Positions 15,060 through 23,162 of a DNA stretch of 33,587 nt are shown here, in pieces. Location of the stretch: NCBI GenBank assembly GCA_040755155.1, contig JBFMBP010000178.1, forward strand, positions 66,158 through 99,744. Direction: 5' to 3'. The position numbers and the translations under genes were made by a program. The notes beneath the pieces were generated by a model that worked only from the letters and a program-made list of their open reading frames with translations, searched no databases and was not told the origin of the DNA. The first letter of the stretch is position 1. Every line of letters starts with the position of its first letter. The DNA is from Candidatus Omnitrophota bacterium (GTDB lineage: Bacteria; Hinthialibacterota; Hinthialibacteria; Hinthialibacterales; Hinthialibacteraceae).

Positions 15060-17318
15060 TCACGTATTGTTGAGTTCTAATTTGGCTTCATCCTGGCATG
15101 CCCAATAAAAGTAAGAATCGTAATAAGGGAACAGAAGAGTTCCCCGGTTTACGATGCGAACCTTCAGCCATGTGCGCTTTACCGACTCGCCAGGGATGTC
15201 AAAAACCGTTTCGCGCCAGTTCCAGGGCGTACCGGAAACATTCCATTCGCCAAGATAAACGTCGTCGGCGAAAAGTTCCATGCGATAGGCGAAGGTTTCC
15301 GCTTTGCCGGTGTTATCGCAAGTGCGCAAGATCAAATGAACGGGAGCGCCGGGCGTGAGATTGAACAGATTGAACGATTCTTCCCCGTTTATGCGCCGTC
15401 CAGCGTCGACAATATCGTAGCGGTTGAGAATTCCTTGCTGGCGCAAGCGGGGAATCAGTTCCTCCCGTTCGTTCTCAATATTTGGCCATGTTTCGTCGAT
15501 CTCCTCGTGATACCCAAAATTGCGCCGGAAAGGGATGGGAATTTCCGGATGGCGCCATCCATTCGTCTTACAGGCGTAATTGTGATTCTTTTCCGAATGC
15601 ACATCGGCGGCGTCCAGAAAATCCCGAACCGTCCAGCCAGGTTTTATGGTTGCATTGCGAGGAGATTCTTCCATTCCCGCATATTCCCAATTGATCCGAT
15701 AAACGGTTTTCTCAAAGGATTTATCGAAAGGATCGGGAAATTCGACTAGCGGACGATAAAAAATATCGTAGGTGCGAGCCATTTCTTTGAACCAAAGCGG
15801 GAAGACGGCGGCAACCTGGGGACGATTCTCTGGGGGGATATGTTCCAATTCTTCATAAAGCGCCCCTTCTCCCAAGCGATAAGGAAGCGTTACGCCATTG
15901 GTCGTTAAACCTACGAGATCGTAGGCTGGAAAATCGCCGAAATAAACGAGGGCGCCTGCGTCGTTGATGGCGATGGTTCCGGGAATTTGGTTATGAACCA
16001 GCCAATGGGCGGTTTGAACCTGTTTTTCGTAAATCGTCGCCGATTGATTGGAGAAGCGGGCGATCCAATGGGGAAAATAAGAGATATGAATTAATAGAGC
16101 GGCGGCGGCTATCGTCAACGCGGGAATGGAGGAGCGATCGGCGATCCAGGAGAAACAAACATCTATTCCGGCGGCGCCCATCAATAGAAACAGAGGGATG
16201 AGGGGGACAAGATAACGGAAACTATGCAGCGACCAGACTTCCAACGTGGCGGCGGCGGCTAATGAGACCGCTATCGGCGCACCCAGCCAAAGAGCAATCC
16301 ATTTTCCTTGCGAACTACGGGAAAGAAAGACGCCGAGCCATCCCGCAAAAGCGAATAGCAACAAGCCGGGAAGGATATATTCTCCCGCCAAGGGAGTGAT
16401 GGAGGGATGTCCGAAAAAGAATTTTACGATGGCGAAGAGGTTAGAGAGATATGTATCCGTTTTTTCGTAGAGCGTCATGAAAGGATTGTAGAATAGGCTT
16501 TTGGCGACAAGACCGTTGCCGCTCGATCGGCCCATTGTTTGAAGATAGAACAGAGACGGACCGATAAGTGAAAAGAAGAGAAATAGGAGAGACGACCAGA
16601 ATTTTTCGCTTTGAACATGCCATTGGCGCCAGGAGCCGTTCCAAATGCTTTTCATGGCTAACAAAAAGATCAATACCGCCGCTATAATGACGCCTTCGGG
16701 GCGGCTCAAGGCAGTCAATCCTAACAGCAGCCCTAGGAGGGGAGAGTATCCTTCGTTGCGCAAAAGCCAATGGAACGAAAAAAGAAGCAAACACGTAAAA
16801 AGGGCGATTTCCATGCCCCCCCAAAATGCCCACGCCATATACCCAGAACAGAAAACCAATCCCGCCGAGCATAAGCCGATCCAAGGGCGGGATAAATCCT
16901 CGCCAAGGCGGAGGAGAGAATAAAACACGCCTGCCACGGAAAACAAGGCGATGATATGCGACCATATTATCAAGCCAATTCCATGAAAGCCTACTAAATA
17001 ACCGAAAGCCAGAACATGGACGTAGAGAAAACTGGTCTCGCCGCCGCTGACCGGTTCGCCGTCATGGTATTGAAAATAGGCGCCGCGCGCCATTTGTTTG
17101 GCGTATTGCAAATGGATGAATGAATCGTCAAGGGGAAAGGATAAAGCGCCGGTTAGATTATATTGCGCGCCAATGAAGATCGCGCCTTGCGCCAGGGCGA
17201 AGAGGAGGCATAAACCGAAGCGTTTGGTTTGGGTGCGAAAAAGCCAATCGCCGGCGAGGGCGGTTATTCTCCCTCGCCGGATAACATTTACATCTTTGTC
17301 ATCCCGCCAAATCTTCAC
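15060..17318 (-). CDS. GT-C fold membrane glycosyltransferase
   Basis: A 752-residue protein with about ten to twelve membrane helices in the first 420 residues and a soluble C-terminal part of about 330 residues ending in a beta-sandwich. The first luminal loop carries PLDDSFIHLQYAKQMARG and EPVSGGETSFLYVH, the DD and SGGxTSFL pattern of polyprenyl-phosphate-sugar-dependent GT-C enzymes, and helix 4 has LTALSRPEGVI, frequent in this group. It should move a sugar from a lipid carrier onto a surface acceptor outside the cytoplasmic membrane. The open frame extends back to 17591, but those first 91 codons are a minisatellite and its flank. I take the GTG at 17318 as start, with GAAGAG upstream, which is weak. 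It lies downstream of the SUMF1-domain lipoprotein gene on the same strand. Confidence 0.78.
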   Translation of the reverse strand: MKIWRDDKDVNVIRRGRITALAGDWLFRTQTKRFGLCLLFALAQGAIFIGAQYNLTGALSFPLDDSFIHLQYAKQMARGAYFQYHDGEPVSGGETSFLYVHVLAFGYLVGFHGIGLIIWSHIIALFSVAGVFYSLLRLGEDLSRPWIGLCSAGLVFCSGYMAWAFWGGMEIALFTCLLLFSFHWLLRNEGYSPLLGLLLGLTALSRPEGVIIAAVLIFLLAMKSIWNGSWRQWHVQSEKFWSSLLFLFFSLIGPSLFYLQTMGRSSGNGLVAKSLFYNPFMTLYEKTDTYLSNLFAIVKFFFGHPSITPLAGEYILPGLLLFAFAGWLGVFLSRSSQGKWIALWLGAPIAVSLAAAATLEVWSLHSFRYLVPLIPLFLLMGAAGIDVCFSWIADRSSIPALTIAAAALLIHISYFPHWIARFSNQSATIYEKQVQTAHWLVHNQIPGTIAINDAGALVYFGDFPAYDLVGLTTNGVTLPYRLGEGALYEELEHIPPENRPQVAAVFPLWFKEMARTYDIFYRPLVEFPDPFDKSFEKTVYRINWEYAGMEESPRNATIKPGWTVRDFLDAADVHSEKNHNYACKTNGWRHPEIPIPFRRNFGYHEEIDETWPNIENEREELIPRLRQQGILNRYDIVDAGRRINGEESFNLFNLTPGAPVHLILRTCDNTGKAETFAYRMELFADDVYLGEWNVSGTPWNWRETVFDIPGESVKRTWLKVRIVNRGTLLFPYYDSYFYWACQDEAKLELNNT

Positions 17319-17441
17319 CTTCGTCCACTCTTCAAACGAATAACTCAAGGTCAGAAAAAACCTTGCCCTTGTCACCCTAACAAAAACGACTAGGAGACTT
17401 AGGGACAGTGGGACAAGGGGACTTGGAGACTTATCACCTAG

Positions 17442-17597
17442 TCTCAAAGTCTCCCTGTCCCAAAGTCTCCCTGTCCCAAAGTCTCCCTGTCCCAAAGTCT
17501 CCCTGTCCCAAAGTCTCCCTGTCCCAAAGTCTCCCTGTCCCAAAGTCTCCCTGTCCCAAAGTCTCCCTGTCTCAAAGTCTCCCTGTCTCAAAGTCTC
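17442..17597 (-). repeat. 16-bp minisatellite, ten units, directly after a stop codon
   Basis: Ten units of CCCAAAGTCTCCCTGT in strict 16-bp phase (AAAGTCTC at 17446, 17462 and so on to 17590; the first and last two units have CTC for CCC). It starts seven bases after the stop codon of the SUMF1 lipoprotein and is G-rich in that gene's sense (GGGAGACTTTGGGACA), fitting a G-quadruplex pattern. Because 16 is not a multiple of three, all frames stay open and encode a spurious 16-residue repeat. The rest of the gap (17319-17441) holds no gene. Confidence 0.92.
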
Positions 17598-17604
17598 AAA
17601 ATCC

Positions 17605-18444
17605 CTACTCCGACCAGGCGATGCGCAAGCCTCCGGTGTTGCGCTGGGAATCGGGGGGAAACTTGCCTCTGTCGGCGCTGCGCAGATATTCCGGACGTCC
17701 CATCCAGGAAGAGCCGCGCATGACTTTTTCCTCGCCCCAATCCATACCGATCGGATCGATCTGCGGATCCGGCGAATAGGGGCCGTACCAATCTTGACAC
17801 CATTCCCATACGTTGCCGAACAGATCGTACAATCCCAATGGATTGGGCTTCAATTGGCCTACGGAGTGCAATTCGCCGTCGGAATTGTTGCGGAACCAGG
17901 CGTATTTTTCCCAATCCTCATCGGAAACGTCATTGCCCAGATAAGAAGCGGTTTGCGTACCGGCGCGGGCGGCGTATTCAAATTCGGCTTCGGTAGGCAG
18001 CCGGAAGCATCCGCCTGTTTTAAGCGAATTGAGTTGGCGGATGAAGTGTTGGCAGTCGTCCCAGCTGACTTTATTGACGGGAAAATCGCGGCCGGCGTCC
18101 GTAGAGGGATTGTTGCCCATCAATGCCTTCCATTGCGCTTGGGTGATTTCGTAAGCGCCTAAATAGAAATCCTTGGAAATCATTACGCGATGTTGGGGGC
18201 CTTCGTTCGCTTCGCGTCCTGCTTCCGATTCCGGGCTGCCCATGAGGAAGGAACCGGGGGAGATGCGGACGAGGCGCAGGGGAACGGCGCCTTGGGGAAG
18301 ATTGGGCAAATCGACCGTAAATTCGGCGGTGGCGGCTTTTGTCTTGGCGGATTGTTCCGGCGTCATGGCGCAGGATAGAATAAAAAAAACAAGCAGGAGC
18401 GCGCCTACGATGCGGTATTGGCGGATCGATCGTTGAATCCTCAT
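17605..18444 (-). CDS. SUMF1/FGE-sulfatase-domain lipoprotein, non-catalytic type
   Basis: A 279-residue exported protein. The first 25 residues form a lipoprotein-like signal ending VFFILSC, with C25 as the acylated cysteine. Residues 55-279 are a formylglycine-generating-enzyme-type fold: RISPGSFLMGSPESEAGREA, VTxxYxxFxxA-like YEITQAQWKALMGNNPS, FPVNKVSWDDCQHF, FRLPTEAEFEYAARAG, GLYDLFGNVWEWCQDWYGPY and RGSSW...LRSADRG...GLRIA. The paired active-site cysteines of genuine FGE are absent from the terminal RGSSWMGRPEYLRSADRG region, so sulfatase activation is unlikely; a binding or scaffold role is more probable. The ATG at 18444 has AAGGAGGT upstream. It lies between rex and the GT-C glycosyltransferase. 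Confidence 0.85.
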   Translation of the reverse strand: MRIQRSIRQYRIVGALLLVFFILSCAMTPEQSAKTKAATAEFTVDLPNLPQGAVPLRLVRISPGSFLMGSPESEAGREANEGPQHRVMISKDFYLGAYEITQAQWKALMGNNPSTDAGRDFPVNKVSWDDCQHFIRQLNSLKTGGCFRLPTEAEFEYAARAGTQTASYLGNDVSDEDWEKYAWFRNNSDGELHSVGQLKPNPLGLYDLFGNVWEWCQDWYGPYSPDPQIDPIGMDWGEEKVMRGSSWMGRPEYLRSADRGKFPPDSQRNTGGLRIAWSE

Positions 18445-18510
18445 CGTTTTCTACCTCCTTGGCTTTAAATTTTTATCCATAGAATACAAGTAAAGGAGAT
18501 AAAAAACAAC

Positions 18511-18541
18511 AAAGGGCCGGTTGATATATCCGCCCCTTTTT
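18511..18541 (-). terminator. hairpin terminator downstream of rex
   Basis: AAAGGGCCGG and CCGCCCCTTT form a stem of about ten pairs with one mismatch around a nine-base loop. On the minus strand, after rex, the stem is followed by GTTGTTTTTT. The plus strand also ends in a T run, so it could work in both directions. Confidence 0.65.
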
Positions 18542-18572
18542 TTGAAGCGCAAGAAAGAGGACATGGGGCCGC

Positions 18573-19271
18573 TTATTCCTCCGGCGGCGGTGCGCTTTCG
18601 ACGATCATCGTTTCTCCGCGAAGTCTTTGCGCGATATGGTAAGATAGGGTAAGCAATCCCCGCGTAAGATGTTCGTGCACCAGGATCACGCCTTCGGGAA
18701 CGACCAATTCCGTCGGAGCGAAATTCCAAATTCCCTTGACGCCCCCTTCCACTAGACGTTCGACGACATCCTGAGCGGCGGGAGCGGGAACGCAAACCAC
18801 GCCGATGTCGATCGCCAGATCCCGGCAGATTTGCACCATCTTTTCGGCGTCGTTGACGTGAATATCGCGCACGGAGTAATTGTAGAATTTGGGATTGACG
18901 TCGAAAATCGCCTTCATCTTGAAGCCCTGATTTTCGAATCCCATGTAATTGGCCACTGCTTGGCCGATATTGCCGAAACCCACGATCGCGAAAGAGAGCG
19001 ATCCGCGGGAAAGAAAAACTTCCCGAATGGTTTCCAGCAAAACCGCGACCTCATATCCGACGCCGGTCTGCCCGCGAACTTTCAAGGGCAGAAAGTCTTG
19101 TTTGACTACGGCGGGATTGACGCCCAAAAGATCGGCCAGCTTGCGCGTCGAGATTTGAGGAATGCCCTTGTGGTGGAATTCCTGAAGAACATTCAGGTAT
19201 CTCGACATGCGGATCAAAGCGGCTTCGCTTAAAATTGGTGGATGTTCGCCAGAATTCATTACTGTCCCCAT
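18573..19271 (-). CDS. rex: redox-sensing transcriptional repressor Rex
   Basis: A 232-residue repressor that senses the NADH/NAD+ ratio. Residues 10-85 form the winged helix (LIRMSRYLNVLQEF, ISTRKLADLLGVNPAVVKQD, TGVGYEV); residues 90-220 the Rossmann fold with IVGFGNIGQAVANYMGFENQ, KAIFDVNPK, VCVPAPAAQDVVERLVEGGV, KGIWNFAPTELVVPEGV; and a C-terminal swap helix LLTLSYHIAQRL. The order and spacing are those of Rex (usual length 210-230). Starts at 19271 and 19259 are both ATG; the second has GGGGAC at good spacing, so the first four residues may not be made. Rex normally represses fermentative and respiratory genes at TTGTGAANNNNTTCACAA-type sites. I found no convincing operator in this window, including its own upstream region. 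Confidence 0.93.
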   Translation of the reverse strand: MGTVMNSGEHPPILSEAALIRMSRYLNVLQEFHHKGIPQISTRKLADLLGVNPAVVKQDFLPLKVRGQTGVGYEVAVLLETIREVFLSRGSLSFAIVGFGNIGQAVANYMGFENQGFKMKAIFDVNPKFYNYSVRDIHVNDAEKMVQICRDLAIDIGVVCVPAPAAQDVVERLVEGGVKGIWNFAPTELVVPEGVILVHEHLTRGLLTLSYHIAQRLRGETMIVESAPPPEE

Positions 19272-19422
19272 TCGTGTGAGAATGCTGTCGTTATGAGAAA
19301 AAACCGGCCCGCCGATGAAATCGCATGTTGAAATAAAAATCTTTTATCTTCTATTACGCCTTTTCGGACCTATCGAATTCGCCTGGTCAAAAGAGCAGGA
19401 AGGGTTTCATTGTTATGCGTTA

Positions 19423-19576
19423 TTGAATCACGAAACCACGAAATTACTCGAATTCCACGAAATTTTGAATCACAGATATCGCGGATTTTTTTGGATTTCA
19501 CGGAACAACGCAATTCACGGCGTGATCCCATGCGCCAATTTTTTTTCTTTTTTTTCGTGTTTTTCTTCGATTCGAA
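19423..19576. repeat. TTGAATCACGAAA element, degenerate second copy
   Basis: A left end TTGAATCACGAAA identical to the element at 7001-7172, the same internal order (GAATTCCACGAAATTTT, GAATCACAGATATCGCGGA, GGATTTCACGGAA, then a T-rich stretch with TTTTTTCGTGTTTTTC) and an eroded right end (CTTCGATTCGAA). Around it, 19272-20023 between rex and the carbamoyltransferase contains no gene; the part after 19752 shows nothing I can identify. Confidence 0.75.
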
Positions 19577-19598
19577 ACGGCGATTCTAATTGACTACT

Positions 19599-19751
19599 GA
19601 GCCTCTTGCAAAACTCTATAATTCCTCCCCCAAGCTTGGGGGAGGTTAGGATGGGGTTGAGATAAGTCTAACAAAATCAACCCCCCTCTAACTCCCCCCA
19701 AACTTGGGGGGAGAATTAAAGCGTAGACTTTATCCATTTTGCAAGAGCCTC
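19599..19751. mobile_element. MITE-like 153-bp element, copy D
   Basis: Terminal inverted repeats GAGCCTCTTGCAAAA and TTTTGCAAGAGCCTC are perfect, and the length is 153 bp. Flanks TACT and TATT agree at three of four positions, compatible with a decayed target duplication. It lies next to the TTGAATCACGAAA element in the rex-carbamoyltransferase gap. Confidence 0.9.
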
Positions 19752-20023
19752 TATTTATAAAGATATTCAACCCAAATCGAAAGGGGATTTTAGCATAATT
19801 CTAATGAAAGTCCCATGCTCGTTTCGGATAAGGATATATTTATCTATCGGAAGCATCGGCGAGACTGTTCGGTGAACGCCTGGGAAACGAAGCCGATAGC
19901 GGGATGAGGTTCTATCGCCTTATTCGCTGCCGATGAGCGCTTTGGGTCTTGGCAATTGGATTTTTGGATTCAAAATAGTTTCAAGACGATGGATGCTACG
20001 GGGAAAAAAAGATAAGGTTAACG

Positions 20024-21841
20024 ATGAATATACTTGGAATATCCGCCTTCTACCACGACAGCGCCGCTTGCTTGATTAAGGACGGAGAGATCGCCGCCGC
20101 CGCTCAGGAAGAGCGATTTACGCGCAAGAAGCATGACGCTTCTTTTCCCACTCACGCCATCAAAGCCTGCATGAAGTCGGCGGGCGTCAGCAAGGACCAA
20201 TTGGATTACGTGGCGTTTTACGATAAGCCTTTCGTCAAATTCGAACGGATATTGGAAACCTATTTATCCGTCGCCCCTGCGGGCTTCCAATCGTTCCTTA
20301 TGGCGATTCCGCTTTGGCTGCAAGAGAAACTATGGCTGCCCAAAGTGATTAAAGACTCCTTCGATTACGAGGGGCCAATTCTCTTTGGCGATCATCATGA
20401 AAGCCATGCAGCTAGCGCTTTCTATCCCTCGCCTTTCCAGGAAGCCGCGTTTCTGACGATTGACGGCGTGGGAGAATGGTCGACAACGACTTACGGCTGG
20501 GGACGCGGTTCCGAGTTGAAGGTCTTGGGGGAGACGCGCTTTCCCCATTCGTTGGGATTGCTCTATTCCGCCTTCACCTATTACACCGGCTTCAAAGTCA
20601 ATTCCGGGGAATATAAAGTCATGGGCCTGGCGCCTTACGGGGAGCCGAAATACGTAAAGACCATACTGGACGAGCTGCTCGATCTGAAAGAAGACGGATC
20701 GTTCCGGATGAATATGGAGTATTTCAATTACCTGTCCGGCCTCACCATGACCAGCGAGAATTTCGACAAACTTTTCGGCGGACCGCCGCGCCAGCCGGAA
20801 AGTTTGGTAACGCAAAAAGAGATGGACCTCGCCCGTTCGGTGCAGGAAGTGACGGAAGAGATCATGATGCGCATGGCTCGCCATGTCCACAAAGAGACGG
20901 GGATGAAAAACCTTTGCCTAGCGGGCGGCGTGGCGTTGAATTGCGTGGCCAACGGCAAGATTTTACGCGAAGGCCCCTTCGAATCCATCTGGATCCAACC
21001 GGCGGCGGGAGACGCGGGCGGGGCGTTAGGCGTGGCGCTAAGCGTTTACCACCGCTATCTTAACCATCCGCAGCCGTCCAAAAATGGGCGCGACCTGATG
21101 CGCGCGGCGCTATTGGGTCCCATGCACTCGGACGAGGAGATTAGGCAGTTTCTCGATCGGCATGGCTATCCTTATAAGGAAGTTACGGAAGAGGAACTCG
21201 CCGTTCGGGGAGCGGAGTTGCTCATGAACGAAAATGTCGTGGGCTGGTTCCAGGGACGCATGGAATTCGGTCCCCGCGCCTTGGGAAGCCGCAGCATTCT
21301 GGGCGACGCCCGTTCGCCGCGAATGCAATCCAAGATGAATCTGAAGATCAAGTTCAGGGAATCGTTCCGCCCCTTCGCGCCGGTGGTGCTGAGGGAGAAA
21401 GTGAACGACTATTTCGAGATGGATGTGGAATCTCCCTATATGCTGCTGGTGGCGCAGGTGCAGAAATCCCGCCTCATCCCCATGACGGAGGAACAGAAAA
21501 AACTCTTCGGCATCGAGAAATTGAATATCCCCCGCTCCGACATTCCGGCCATCACTCATATCGATTACTCCGCGAGAGTGCAGACGGTCGCCCGCGAAGA
21601 CAATCCGCGCTACTACGATCTCATCAAGGCGTTCGAAGCGAAAACGGGCTGCGCCGTGCTGGTCAATACCTCGTTCAACGTGCGCGGCGAACCAATCGTA
21701 TGCGCGCCGGAAGACGCTTACCGCTGCTTCATGCGGACGGAGATGGATTATCTTATCATGGGGCGTTGCATCATCGACAAACGCGAACAACCCGCTTGGG
21801 CCAACGACGCCGACTGGAGGAAGGAATTCGCTCTTGATTAA
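20024..21841 (+). CDS. NodU/TobZ/CmcH-family O-carbamoyltransferase
   Basis: A 605-residue enzyme expected to transfer a carbamoyl group from carbamoyl phosphate, via carbamoyl-adenylate, to a sugar or polyol hydroxyl. The N-terminal ASKHA-type domain (1-370) shows MNILGISAFYHDSAACLIKD, AAAQEERFTRKKHD, FGDHHESHAASAFYPSPF, LTIDGVGEWSTT, the NSGEYKVMGLAPYGEP segment and CLAGGVALNCVANGKI. The C-terminal domain (390-600) shows VVGWFQGRMEFGPRALGSRS, SFRPFAPVVL, LVNTSFNVRGEPIVCAPEDA. Every region of the family is present and the length is typical. The ATG at 20024 has AAGG at six bases. Its stop overlaps the SxtJ-like gene by eight bases, so they are translated together. With the glycosyltransferases in the window, carbamoylation of a surface glycan is a reasonable inference; the acceptor is not known. 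Confidence 0.92.
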   Translation: MNILGISAFYHDSAACLIKDGEIAAAAQEERFTRKKHDASFPTHAIKACMKSAGVSKDQLDYVAFYDKPFVKFERILETYLSVAPAGFQSFLMAIPLWLQEKLWLPKVIKDSFDYEGPILFGDHHESHAASAFYPSPFQEAAFLTIDGVGEWSTTTYGWGRGSELKVLGETRFPHSLGLLYSAFTYYTGFKVNSGEYKVMGLAPYGEPKYVKTILDELLDLKEDGSFRMNMEYFNYLSGLTMTSENFDKLFGGPPRQPESLVTQKEMDLARSVQEVTEEIMMRMARHVHKETGMKNLCLAGGVALNCVANGKILREGPFESIWIQPAAGDAGGALGVALSVYHRYLNHPQPSKNGRDLMRAALLGPMHSDEEIRQFLDRHGYPYKEVTEEELAVRGAELLMNENVVGWFQGRMEFGPRALGSRSILGDARSPRMQSKMNLKIKFRESFRPFAPVVLREKVNDYFEMDVESPYMLLVAQVQKSRLIPMTEEQKKLFGIEKLNIPRSDIPAITHIDYSARVQTVAREDNPRYYDLIKAFEAKTGCAVLVNTSFNVRGEPIVCAPEDAYRCFMRTEMDYLIMGRCIIDKREQPAWANDADWRKEFALD

Positions 21842-22247
21842 ACCAAACCTGGATCTTAGCGCTAAAGACTTGAGAAAATTCGGATGCTTGATGGCGGGCG
21901 TAATCGCTCTCCTAAGCCTGATCGCCGTTTGGCGGGAACACTGGATGACCGCCTATTTTTTGTGGACGATCGCGGGAGTAGTATTTTTGCTTCCCGCTTT
22001 GGTTTTCCCCGAGAATCTGCGGACTGTTTATAAGTATTGGATGAAATTTGCTTTATTCCTGGGATGGCTCAATTCGCGAATTATCCTTTTTCTTATTTTT
22101 TTCTTTATGTTTATCCCCATTTCCGTTATTCAAAGAATTATTGGCCGCGATCCAATGCATCGAATTTTCGAACCGGAAGCAAAAAGCTATTGGATCGATC
22201 GCTCCCAGGAAAAATACAATCCCAAGCATTTCGAACGCCAATTCTGA
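21834..22247 (+). CDS. SxtJ-like small membrane protein, partner of the carbamoyltransferase
   Basis: A 137-residue protein beginning at TTG 21834, inside the last codons of the carbamoyltransferase gene, with AGGAAGG upstream. It has three hydrophobic segments, around 20-36, 43-62 and 78-98. The C-terminal motif NSRIILFLIFFFMFIPISVI followed by RIIGRDPMHR, SYWIDRS and a final ERQF is the pattern I associate with the SxtJ family, found beside carbamoyltransferases such as SxtI of the saxitoxin cluster. Its function is not established; a membrane tether or transport-linked partner of the enzyme fits. The short DUF5989-type protein often seen in such loci is not present downstream. Confidence 0.75.
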   Translation: MIKPNLDLSAKDLRKFGCLMAGVIALLSLIAVWREHWMTAYFLWTIAGVVFLLPALVFPENLRTVYKYWMKFALFLGWLNSRIILFLIFFFMFIPISVIQRIIGRDPMHRIFEPEAKSYWIDRSQEKYNPKHFERQF

Positions 22248-22355
22248 TTTTTTAGAAGATGGGTTGAGAAGGCGGCCCGCTTGATTCTTTATAAAACTTA
22301 TTAAATCATGTTACGCACGATGGGAATTTAAATGAATCTCTTCCTATCGTCGTTA

Positions 22356-22400
22356 GAATCACGAAAACACGAAATGAAAAAGAAAAACACGAAAAAGGAA
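22356..22400. repeat. fragment of the TTGAATCACGAAA element
   Basis: GAATCACGAAAACACGAAAT followed by AAAAAGAAAAACACGAAAAA resembles one end of the elements at 7001 and 19423. The rest of 22248-22660 contains a GCCCTTTTAAAGGGGC-type palindrome near 22446-22466 and a weak GATGGGGC/GACCCATC hairpin at 22624-22648, with no gene. Confidence 0.5.
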
Positions 22401-22660
22401 TCCCTTCATAAACCCGCCGTTAAAACGGCTGGCTATTGTCGTTTGCCCCTTTAAAAGGGCATTAAAATAGGAACTCCTTTCAAGGCTGGGATGAGAAACT
22501 TCGTGGAATTCAAGCCTTTTTGCGAATCAAAAGAGCAATAATCCTTAAAACCCAACGCCTTTTCGAACGATTTTTCGATGGCATGAAAGTACTGGCTGCG
22601 TAACATGAGTTATTAAATCGTAAGATGGGGCACTTTGTTTGACCCATCAATTACTCCTCT

Positions 22661-22813
22661 GAGCCTCTTGCAAAACTCAATAATTCCTCCCCCATGCTTG
22701 GGGGAGGTTAGGAGGGGGTTGCTTTAAGTCTAACATAATCAACCCCCCTCTAACTCCCCCCAAGCTTGGGGGGAGAATTTAAAAGCGGATTTTATTAATT
22801 TTGCAAGAGCCTC
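22661..22813. mobile_element. MITE-like 153-bp element, copy E
   Basis: Perfect inverted termini GAGCCTCTTGCAAAA and TTTTGCAAGAGCCTC, a length of 153 bp, and exact 4-bp flanks CTCT on both sides (22657-22660 and 22814-22817). The interior is nearly identical to copy C. It lies in the gene-free stretch between the SxtJ-like gene and the NHL protein. Confidence 0.92.
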
Positions 22814-22830
22814 CTCTATTAAATAATTAT

Positions 22831-22859
22831 GATGGGTCAGAAAACGCGACCCATCCTAC
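22831..22859. repeat. short GATGG-GTC hairpin repeat
   Basis: GATGGGTC, an eleven-base loop, then GACCCATCCTAC. Same family as 1867-1895 and 26613-26641. An open frame running from here to 23083 starts inside this repeat and looks spurious; the rest of 22860-23162 shows nothing else. Confidence 0.7.
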
Positions 22860-23162
22860 GAATTCAATCGACAGGTCATCCCTCTCATCGTTTTGGTATA
22901 TCTATTGCATATAGCATTCTCGAATCATCGAAAATTATTGAGGAATTAGGCGGCCGTCTTGCGCGCATCGACTCGTTTTCGCGGGCCGCCGGGCGGATTT
23001 ATTTTGAGCAAAACCGCCGGAAAAATCCGGGTGGAGTCAAGTCTGCCCCTTCCTTTACCGATATTAAGAGACGAATGCTATAAGACTCTGGAATGATTTG
23101 TTTTCCATCAACGGCCCTCAATGGGATCATCCTGGAAAACCAAACCTCGGCAGGATAAAACA

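Noticed and set aside
17319-17591. N-terminal 91 codons of the long GT-C frame as a repeat domain
   Set aside because: They are a minisatellite plus non-coding flank: the 16-bp unit keeps every frame open, and family-like sequence starts only after 17318.
17442-17597. CRISPR array
   Set aside because: Units are 16 bp, head to tail, with no spacers and no cas genes nearby.
18445-20023. Rex operator sites
   Set aside because: No TTGTGAA-N4-TTCACAA-type palindrome was found near rex or other starts in the window; partial TTGTGA words occur by chance in AT-rich gaps.
22829-23083. 84-codon frame upstream of the NHL gene
   Set aside because: It begins inside a hairpin repeat, shows no domain and no ribosome binding site.
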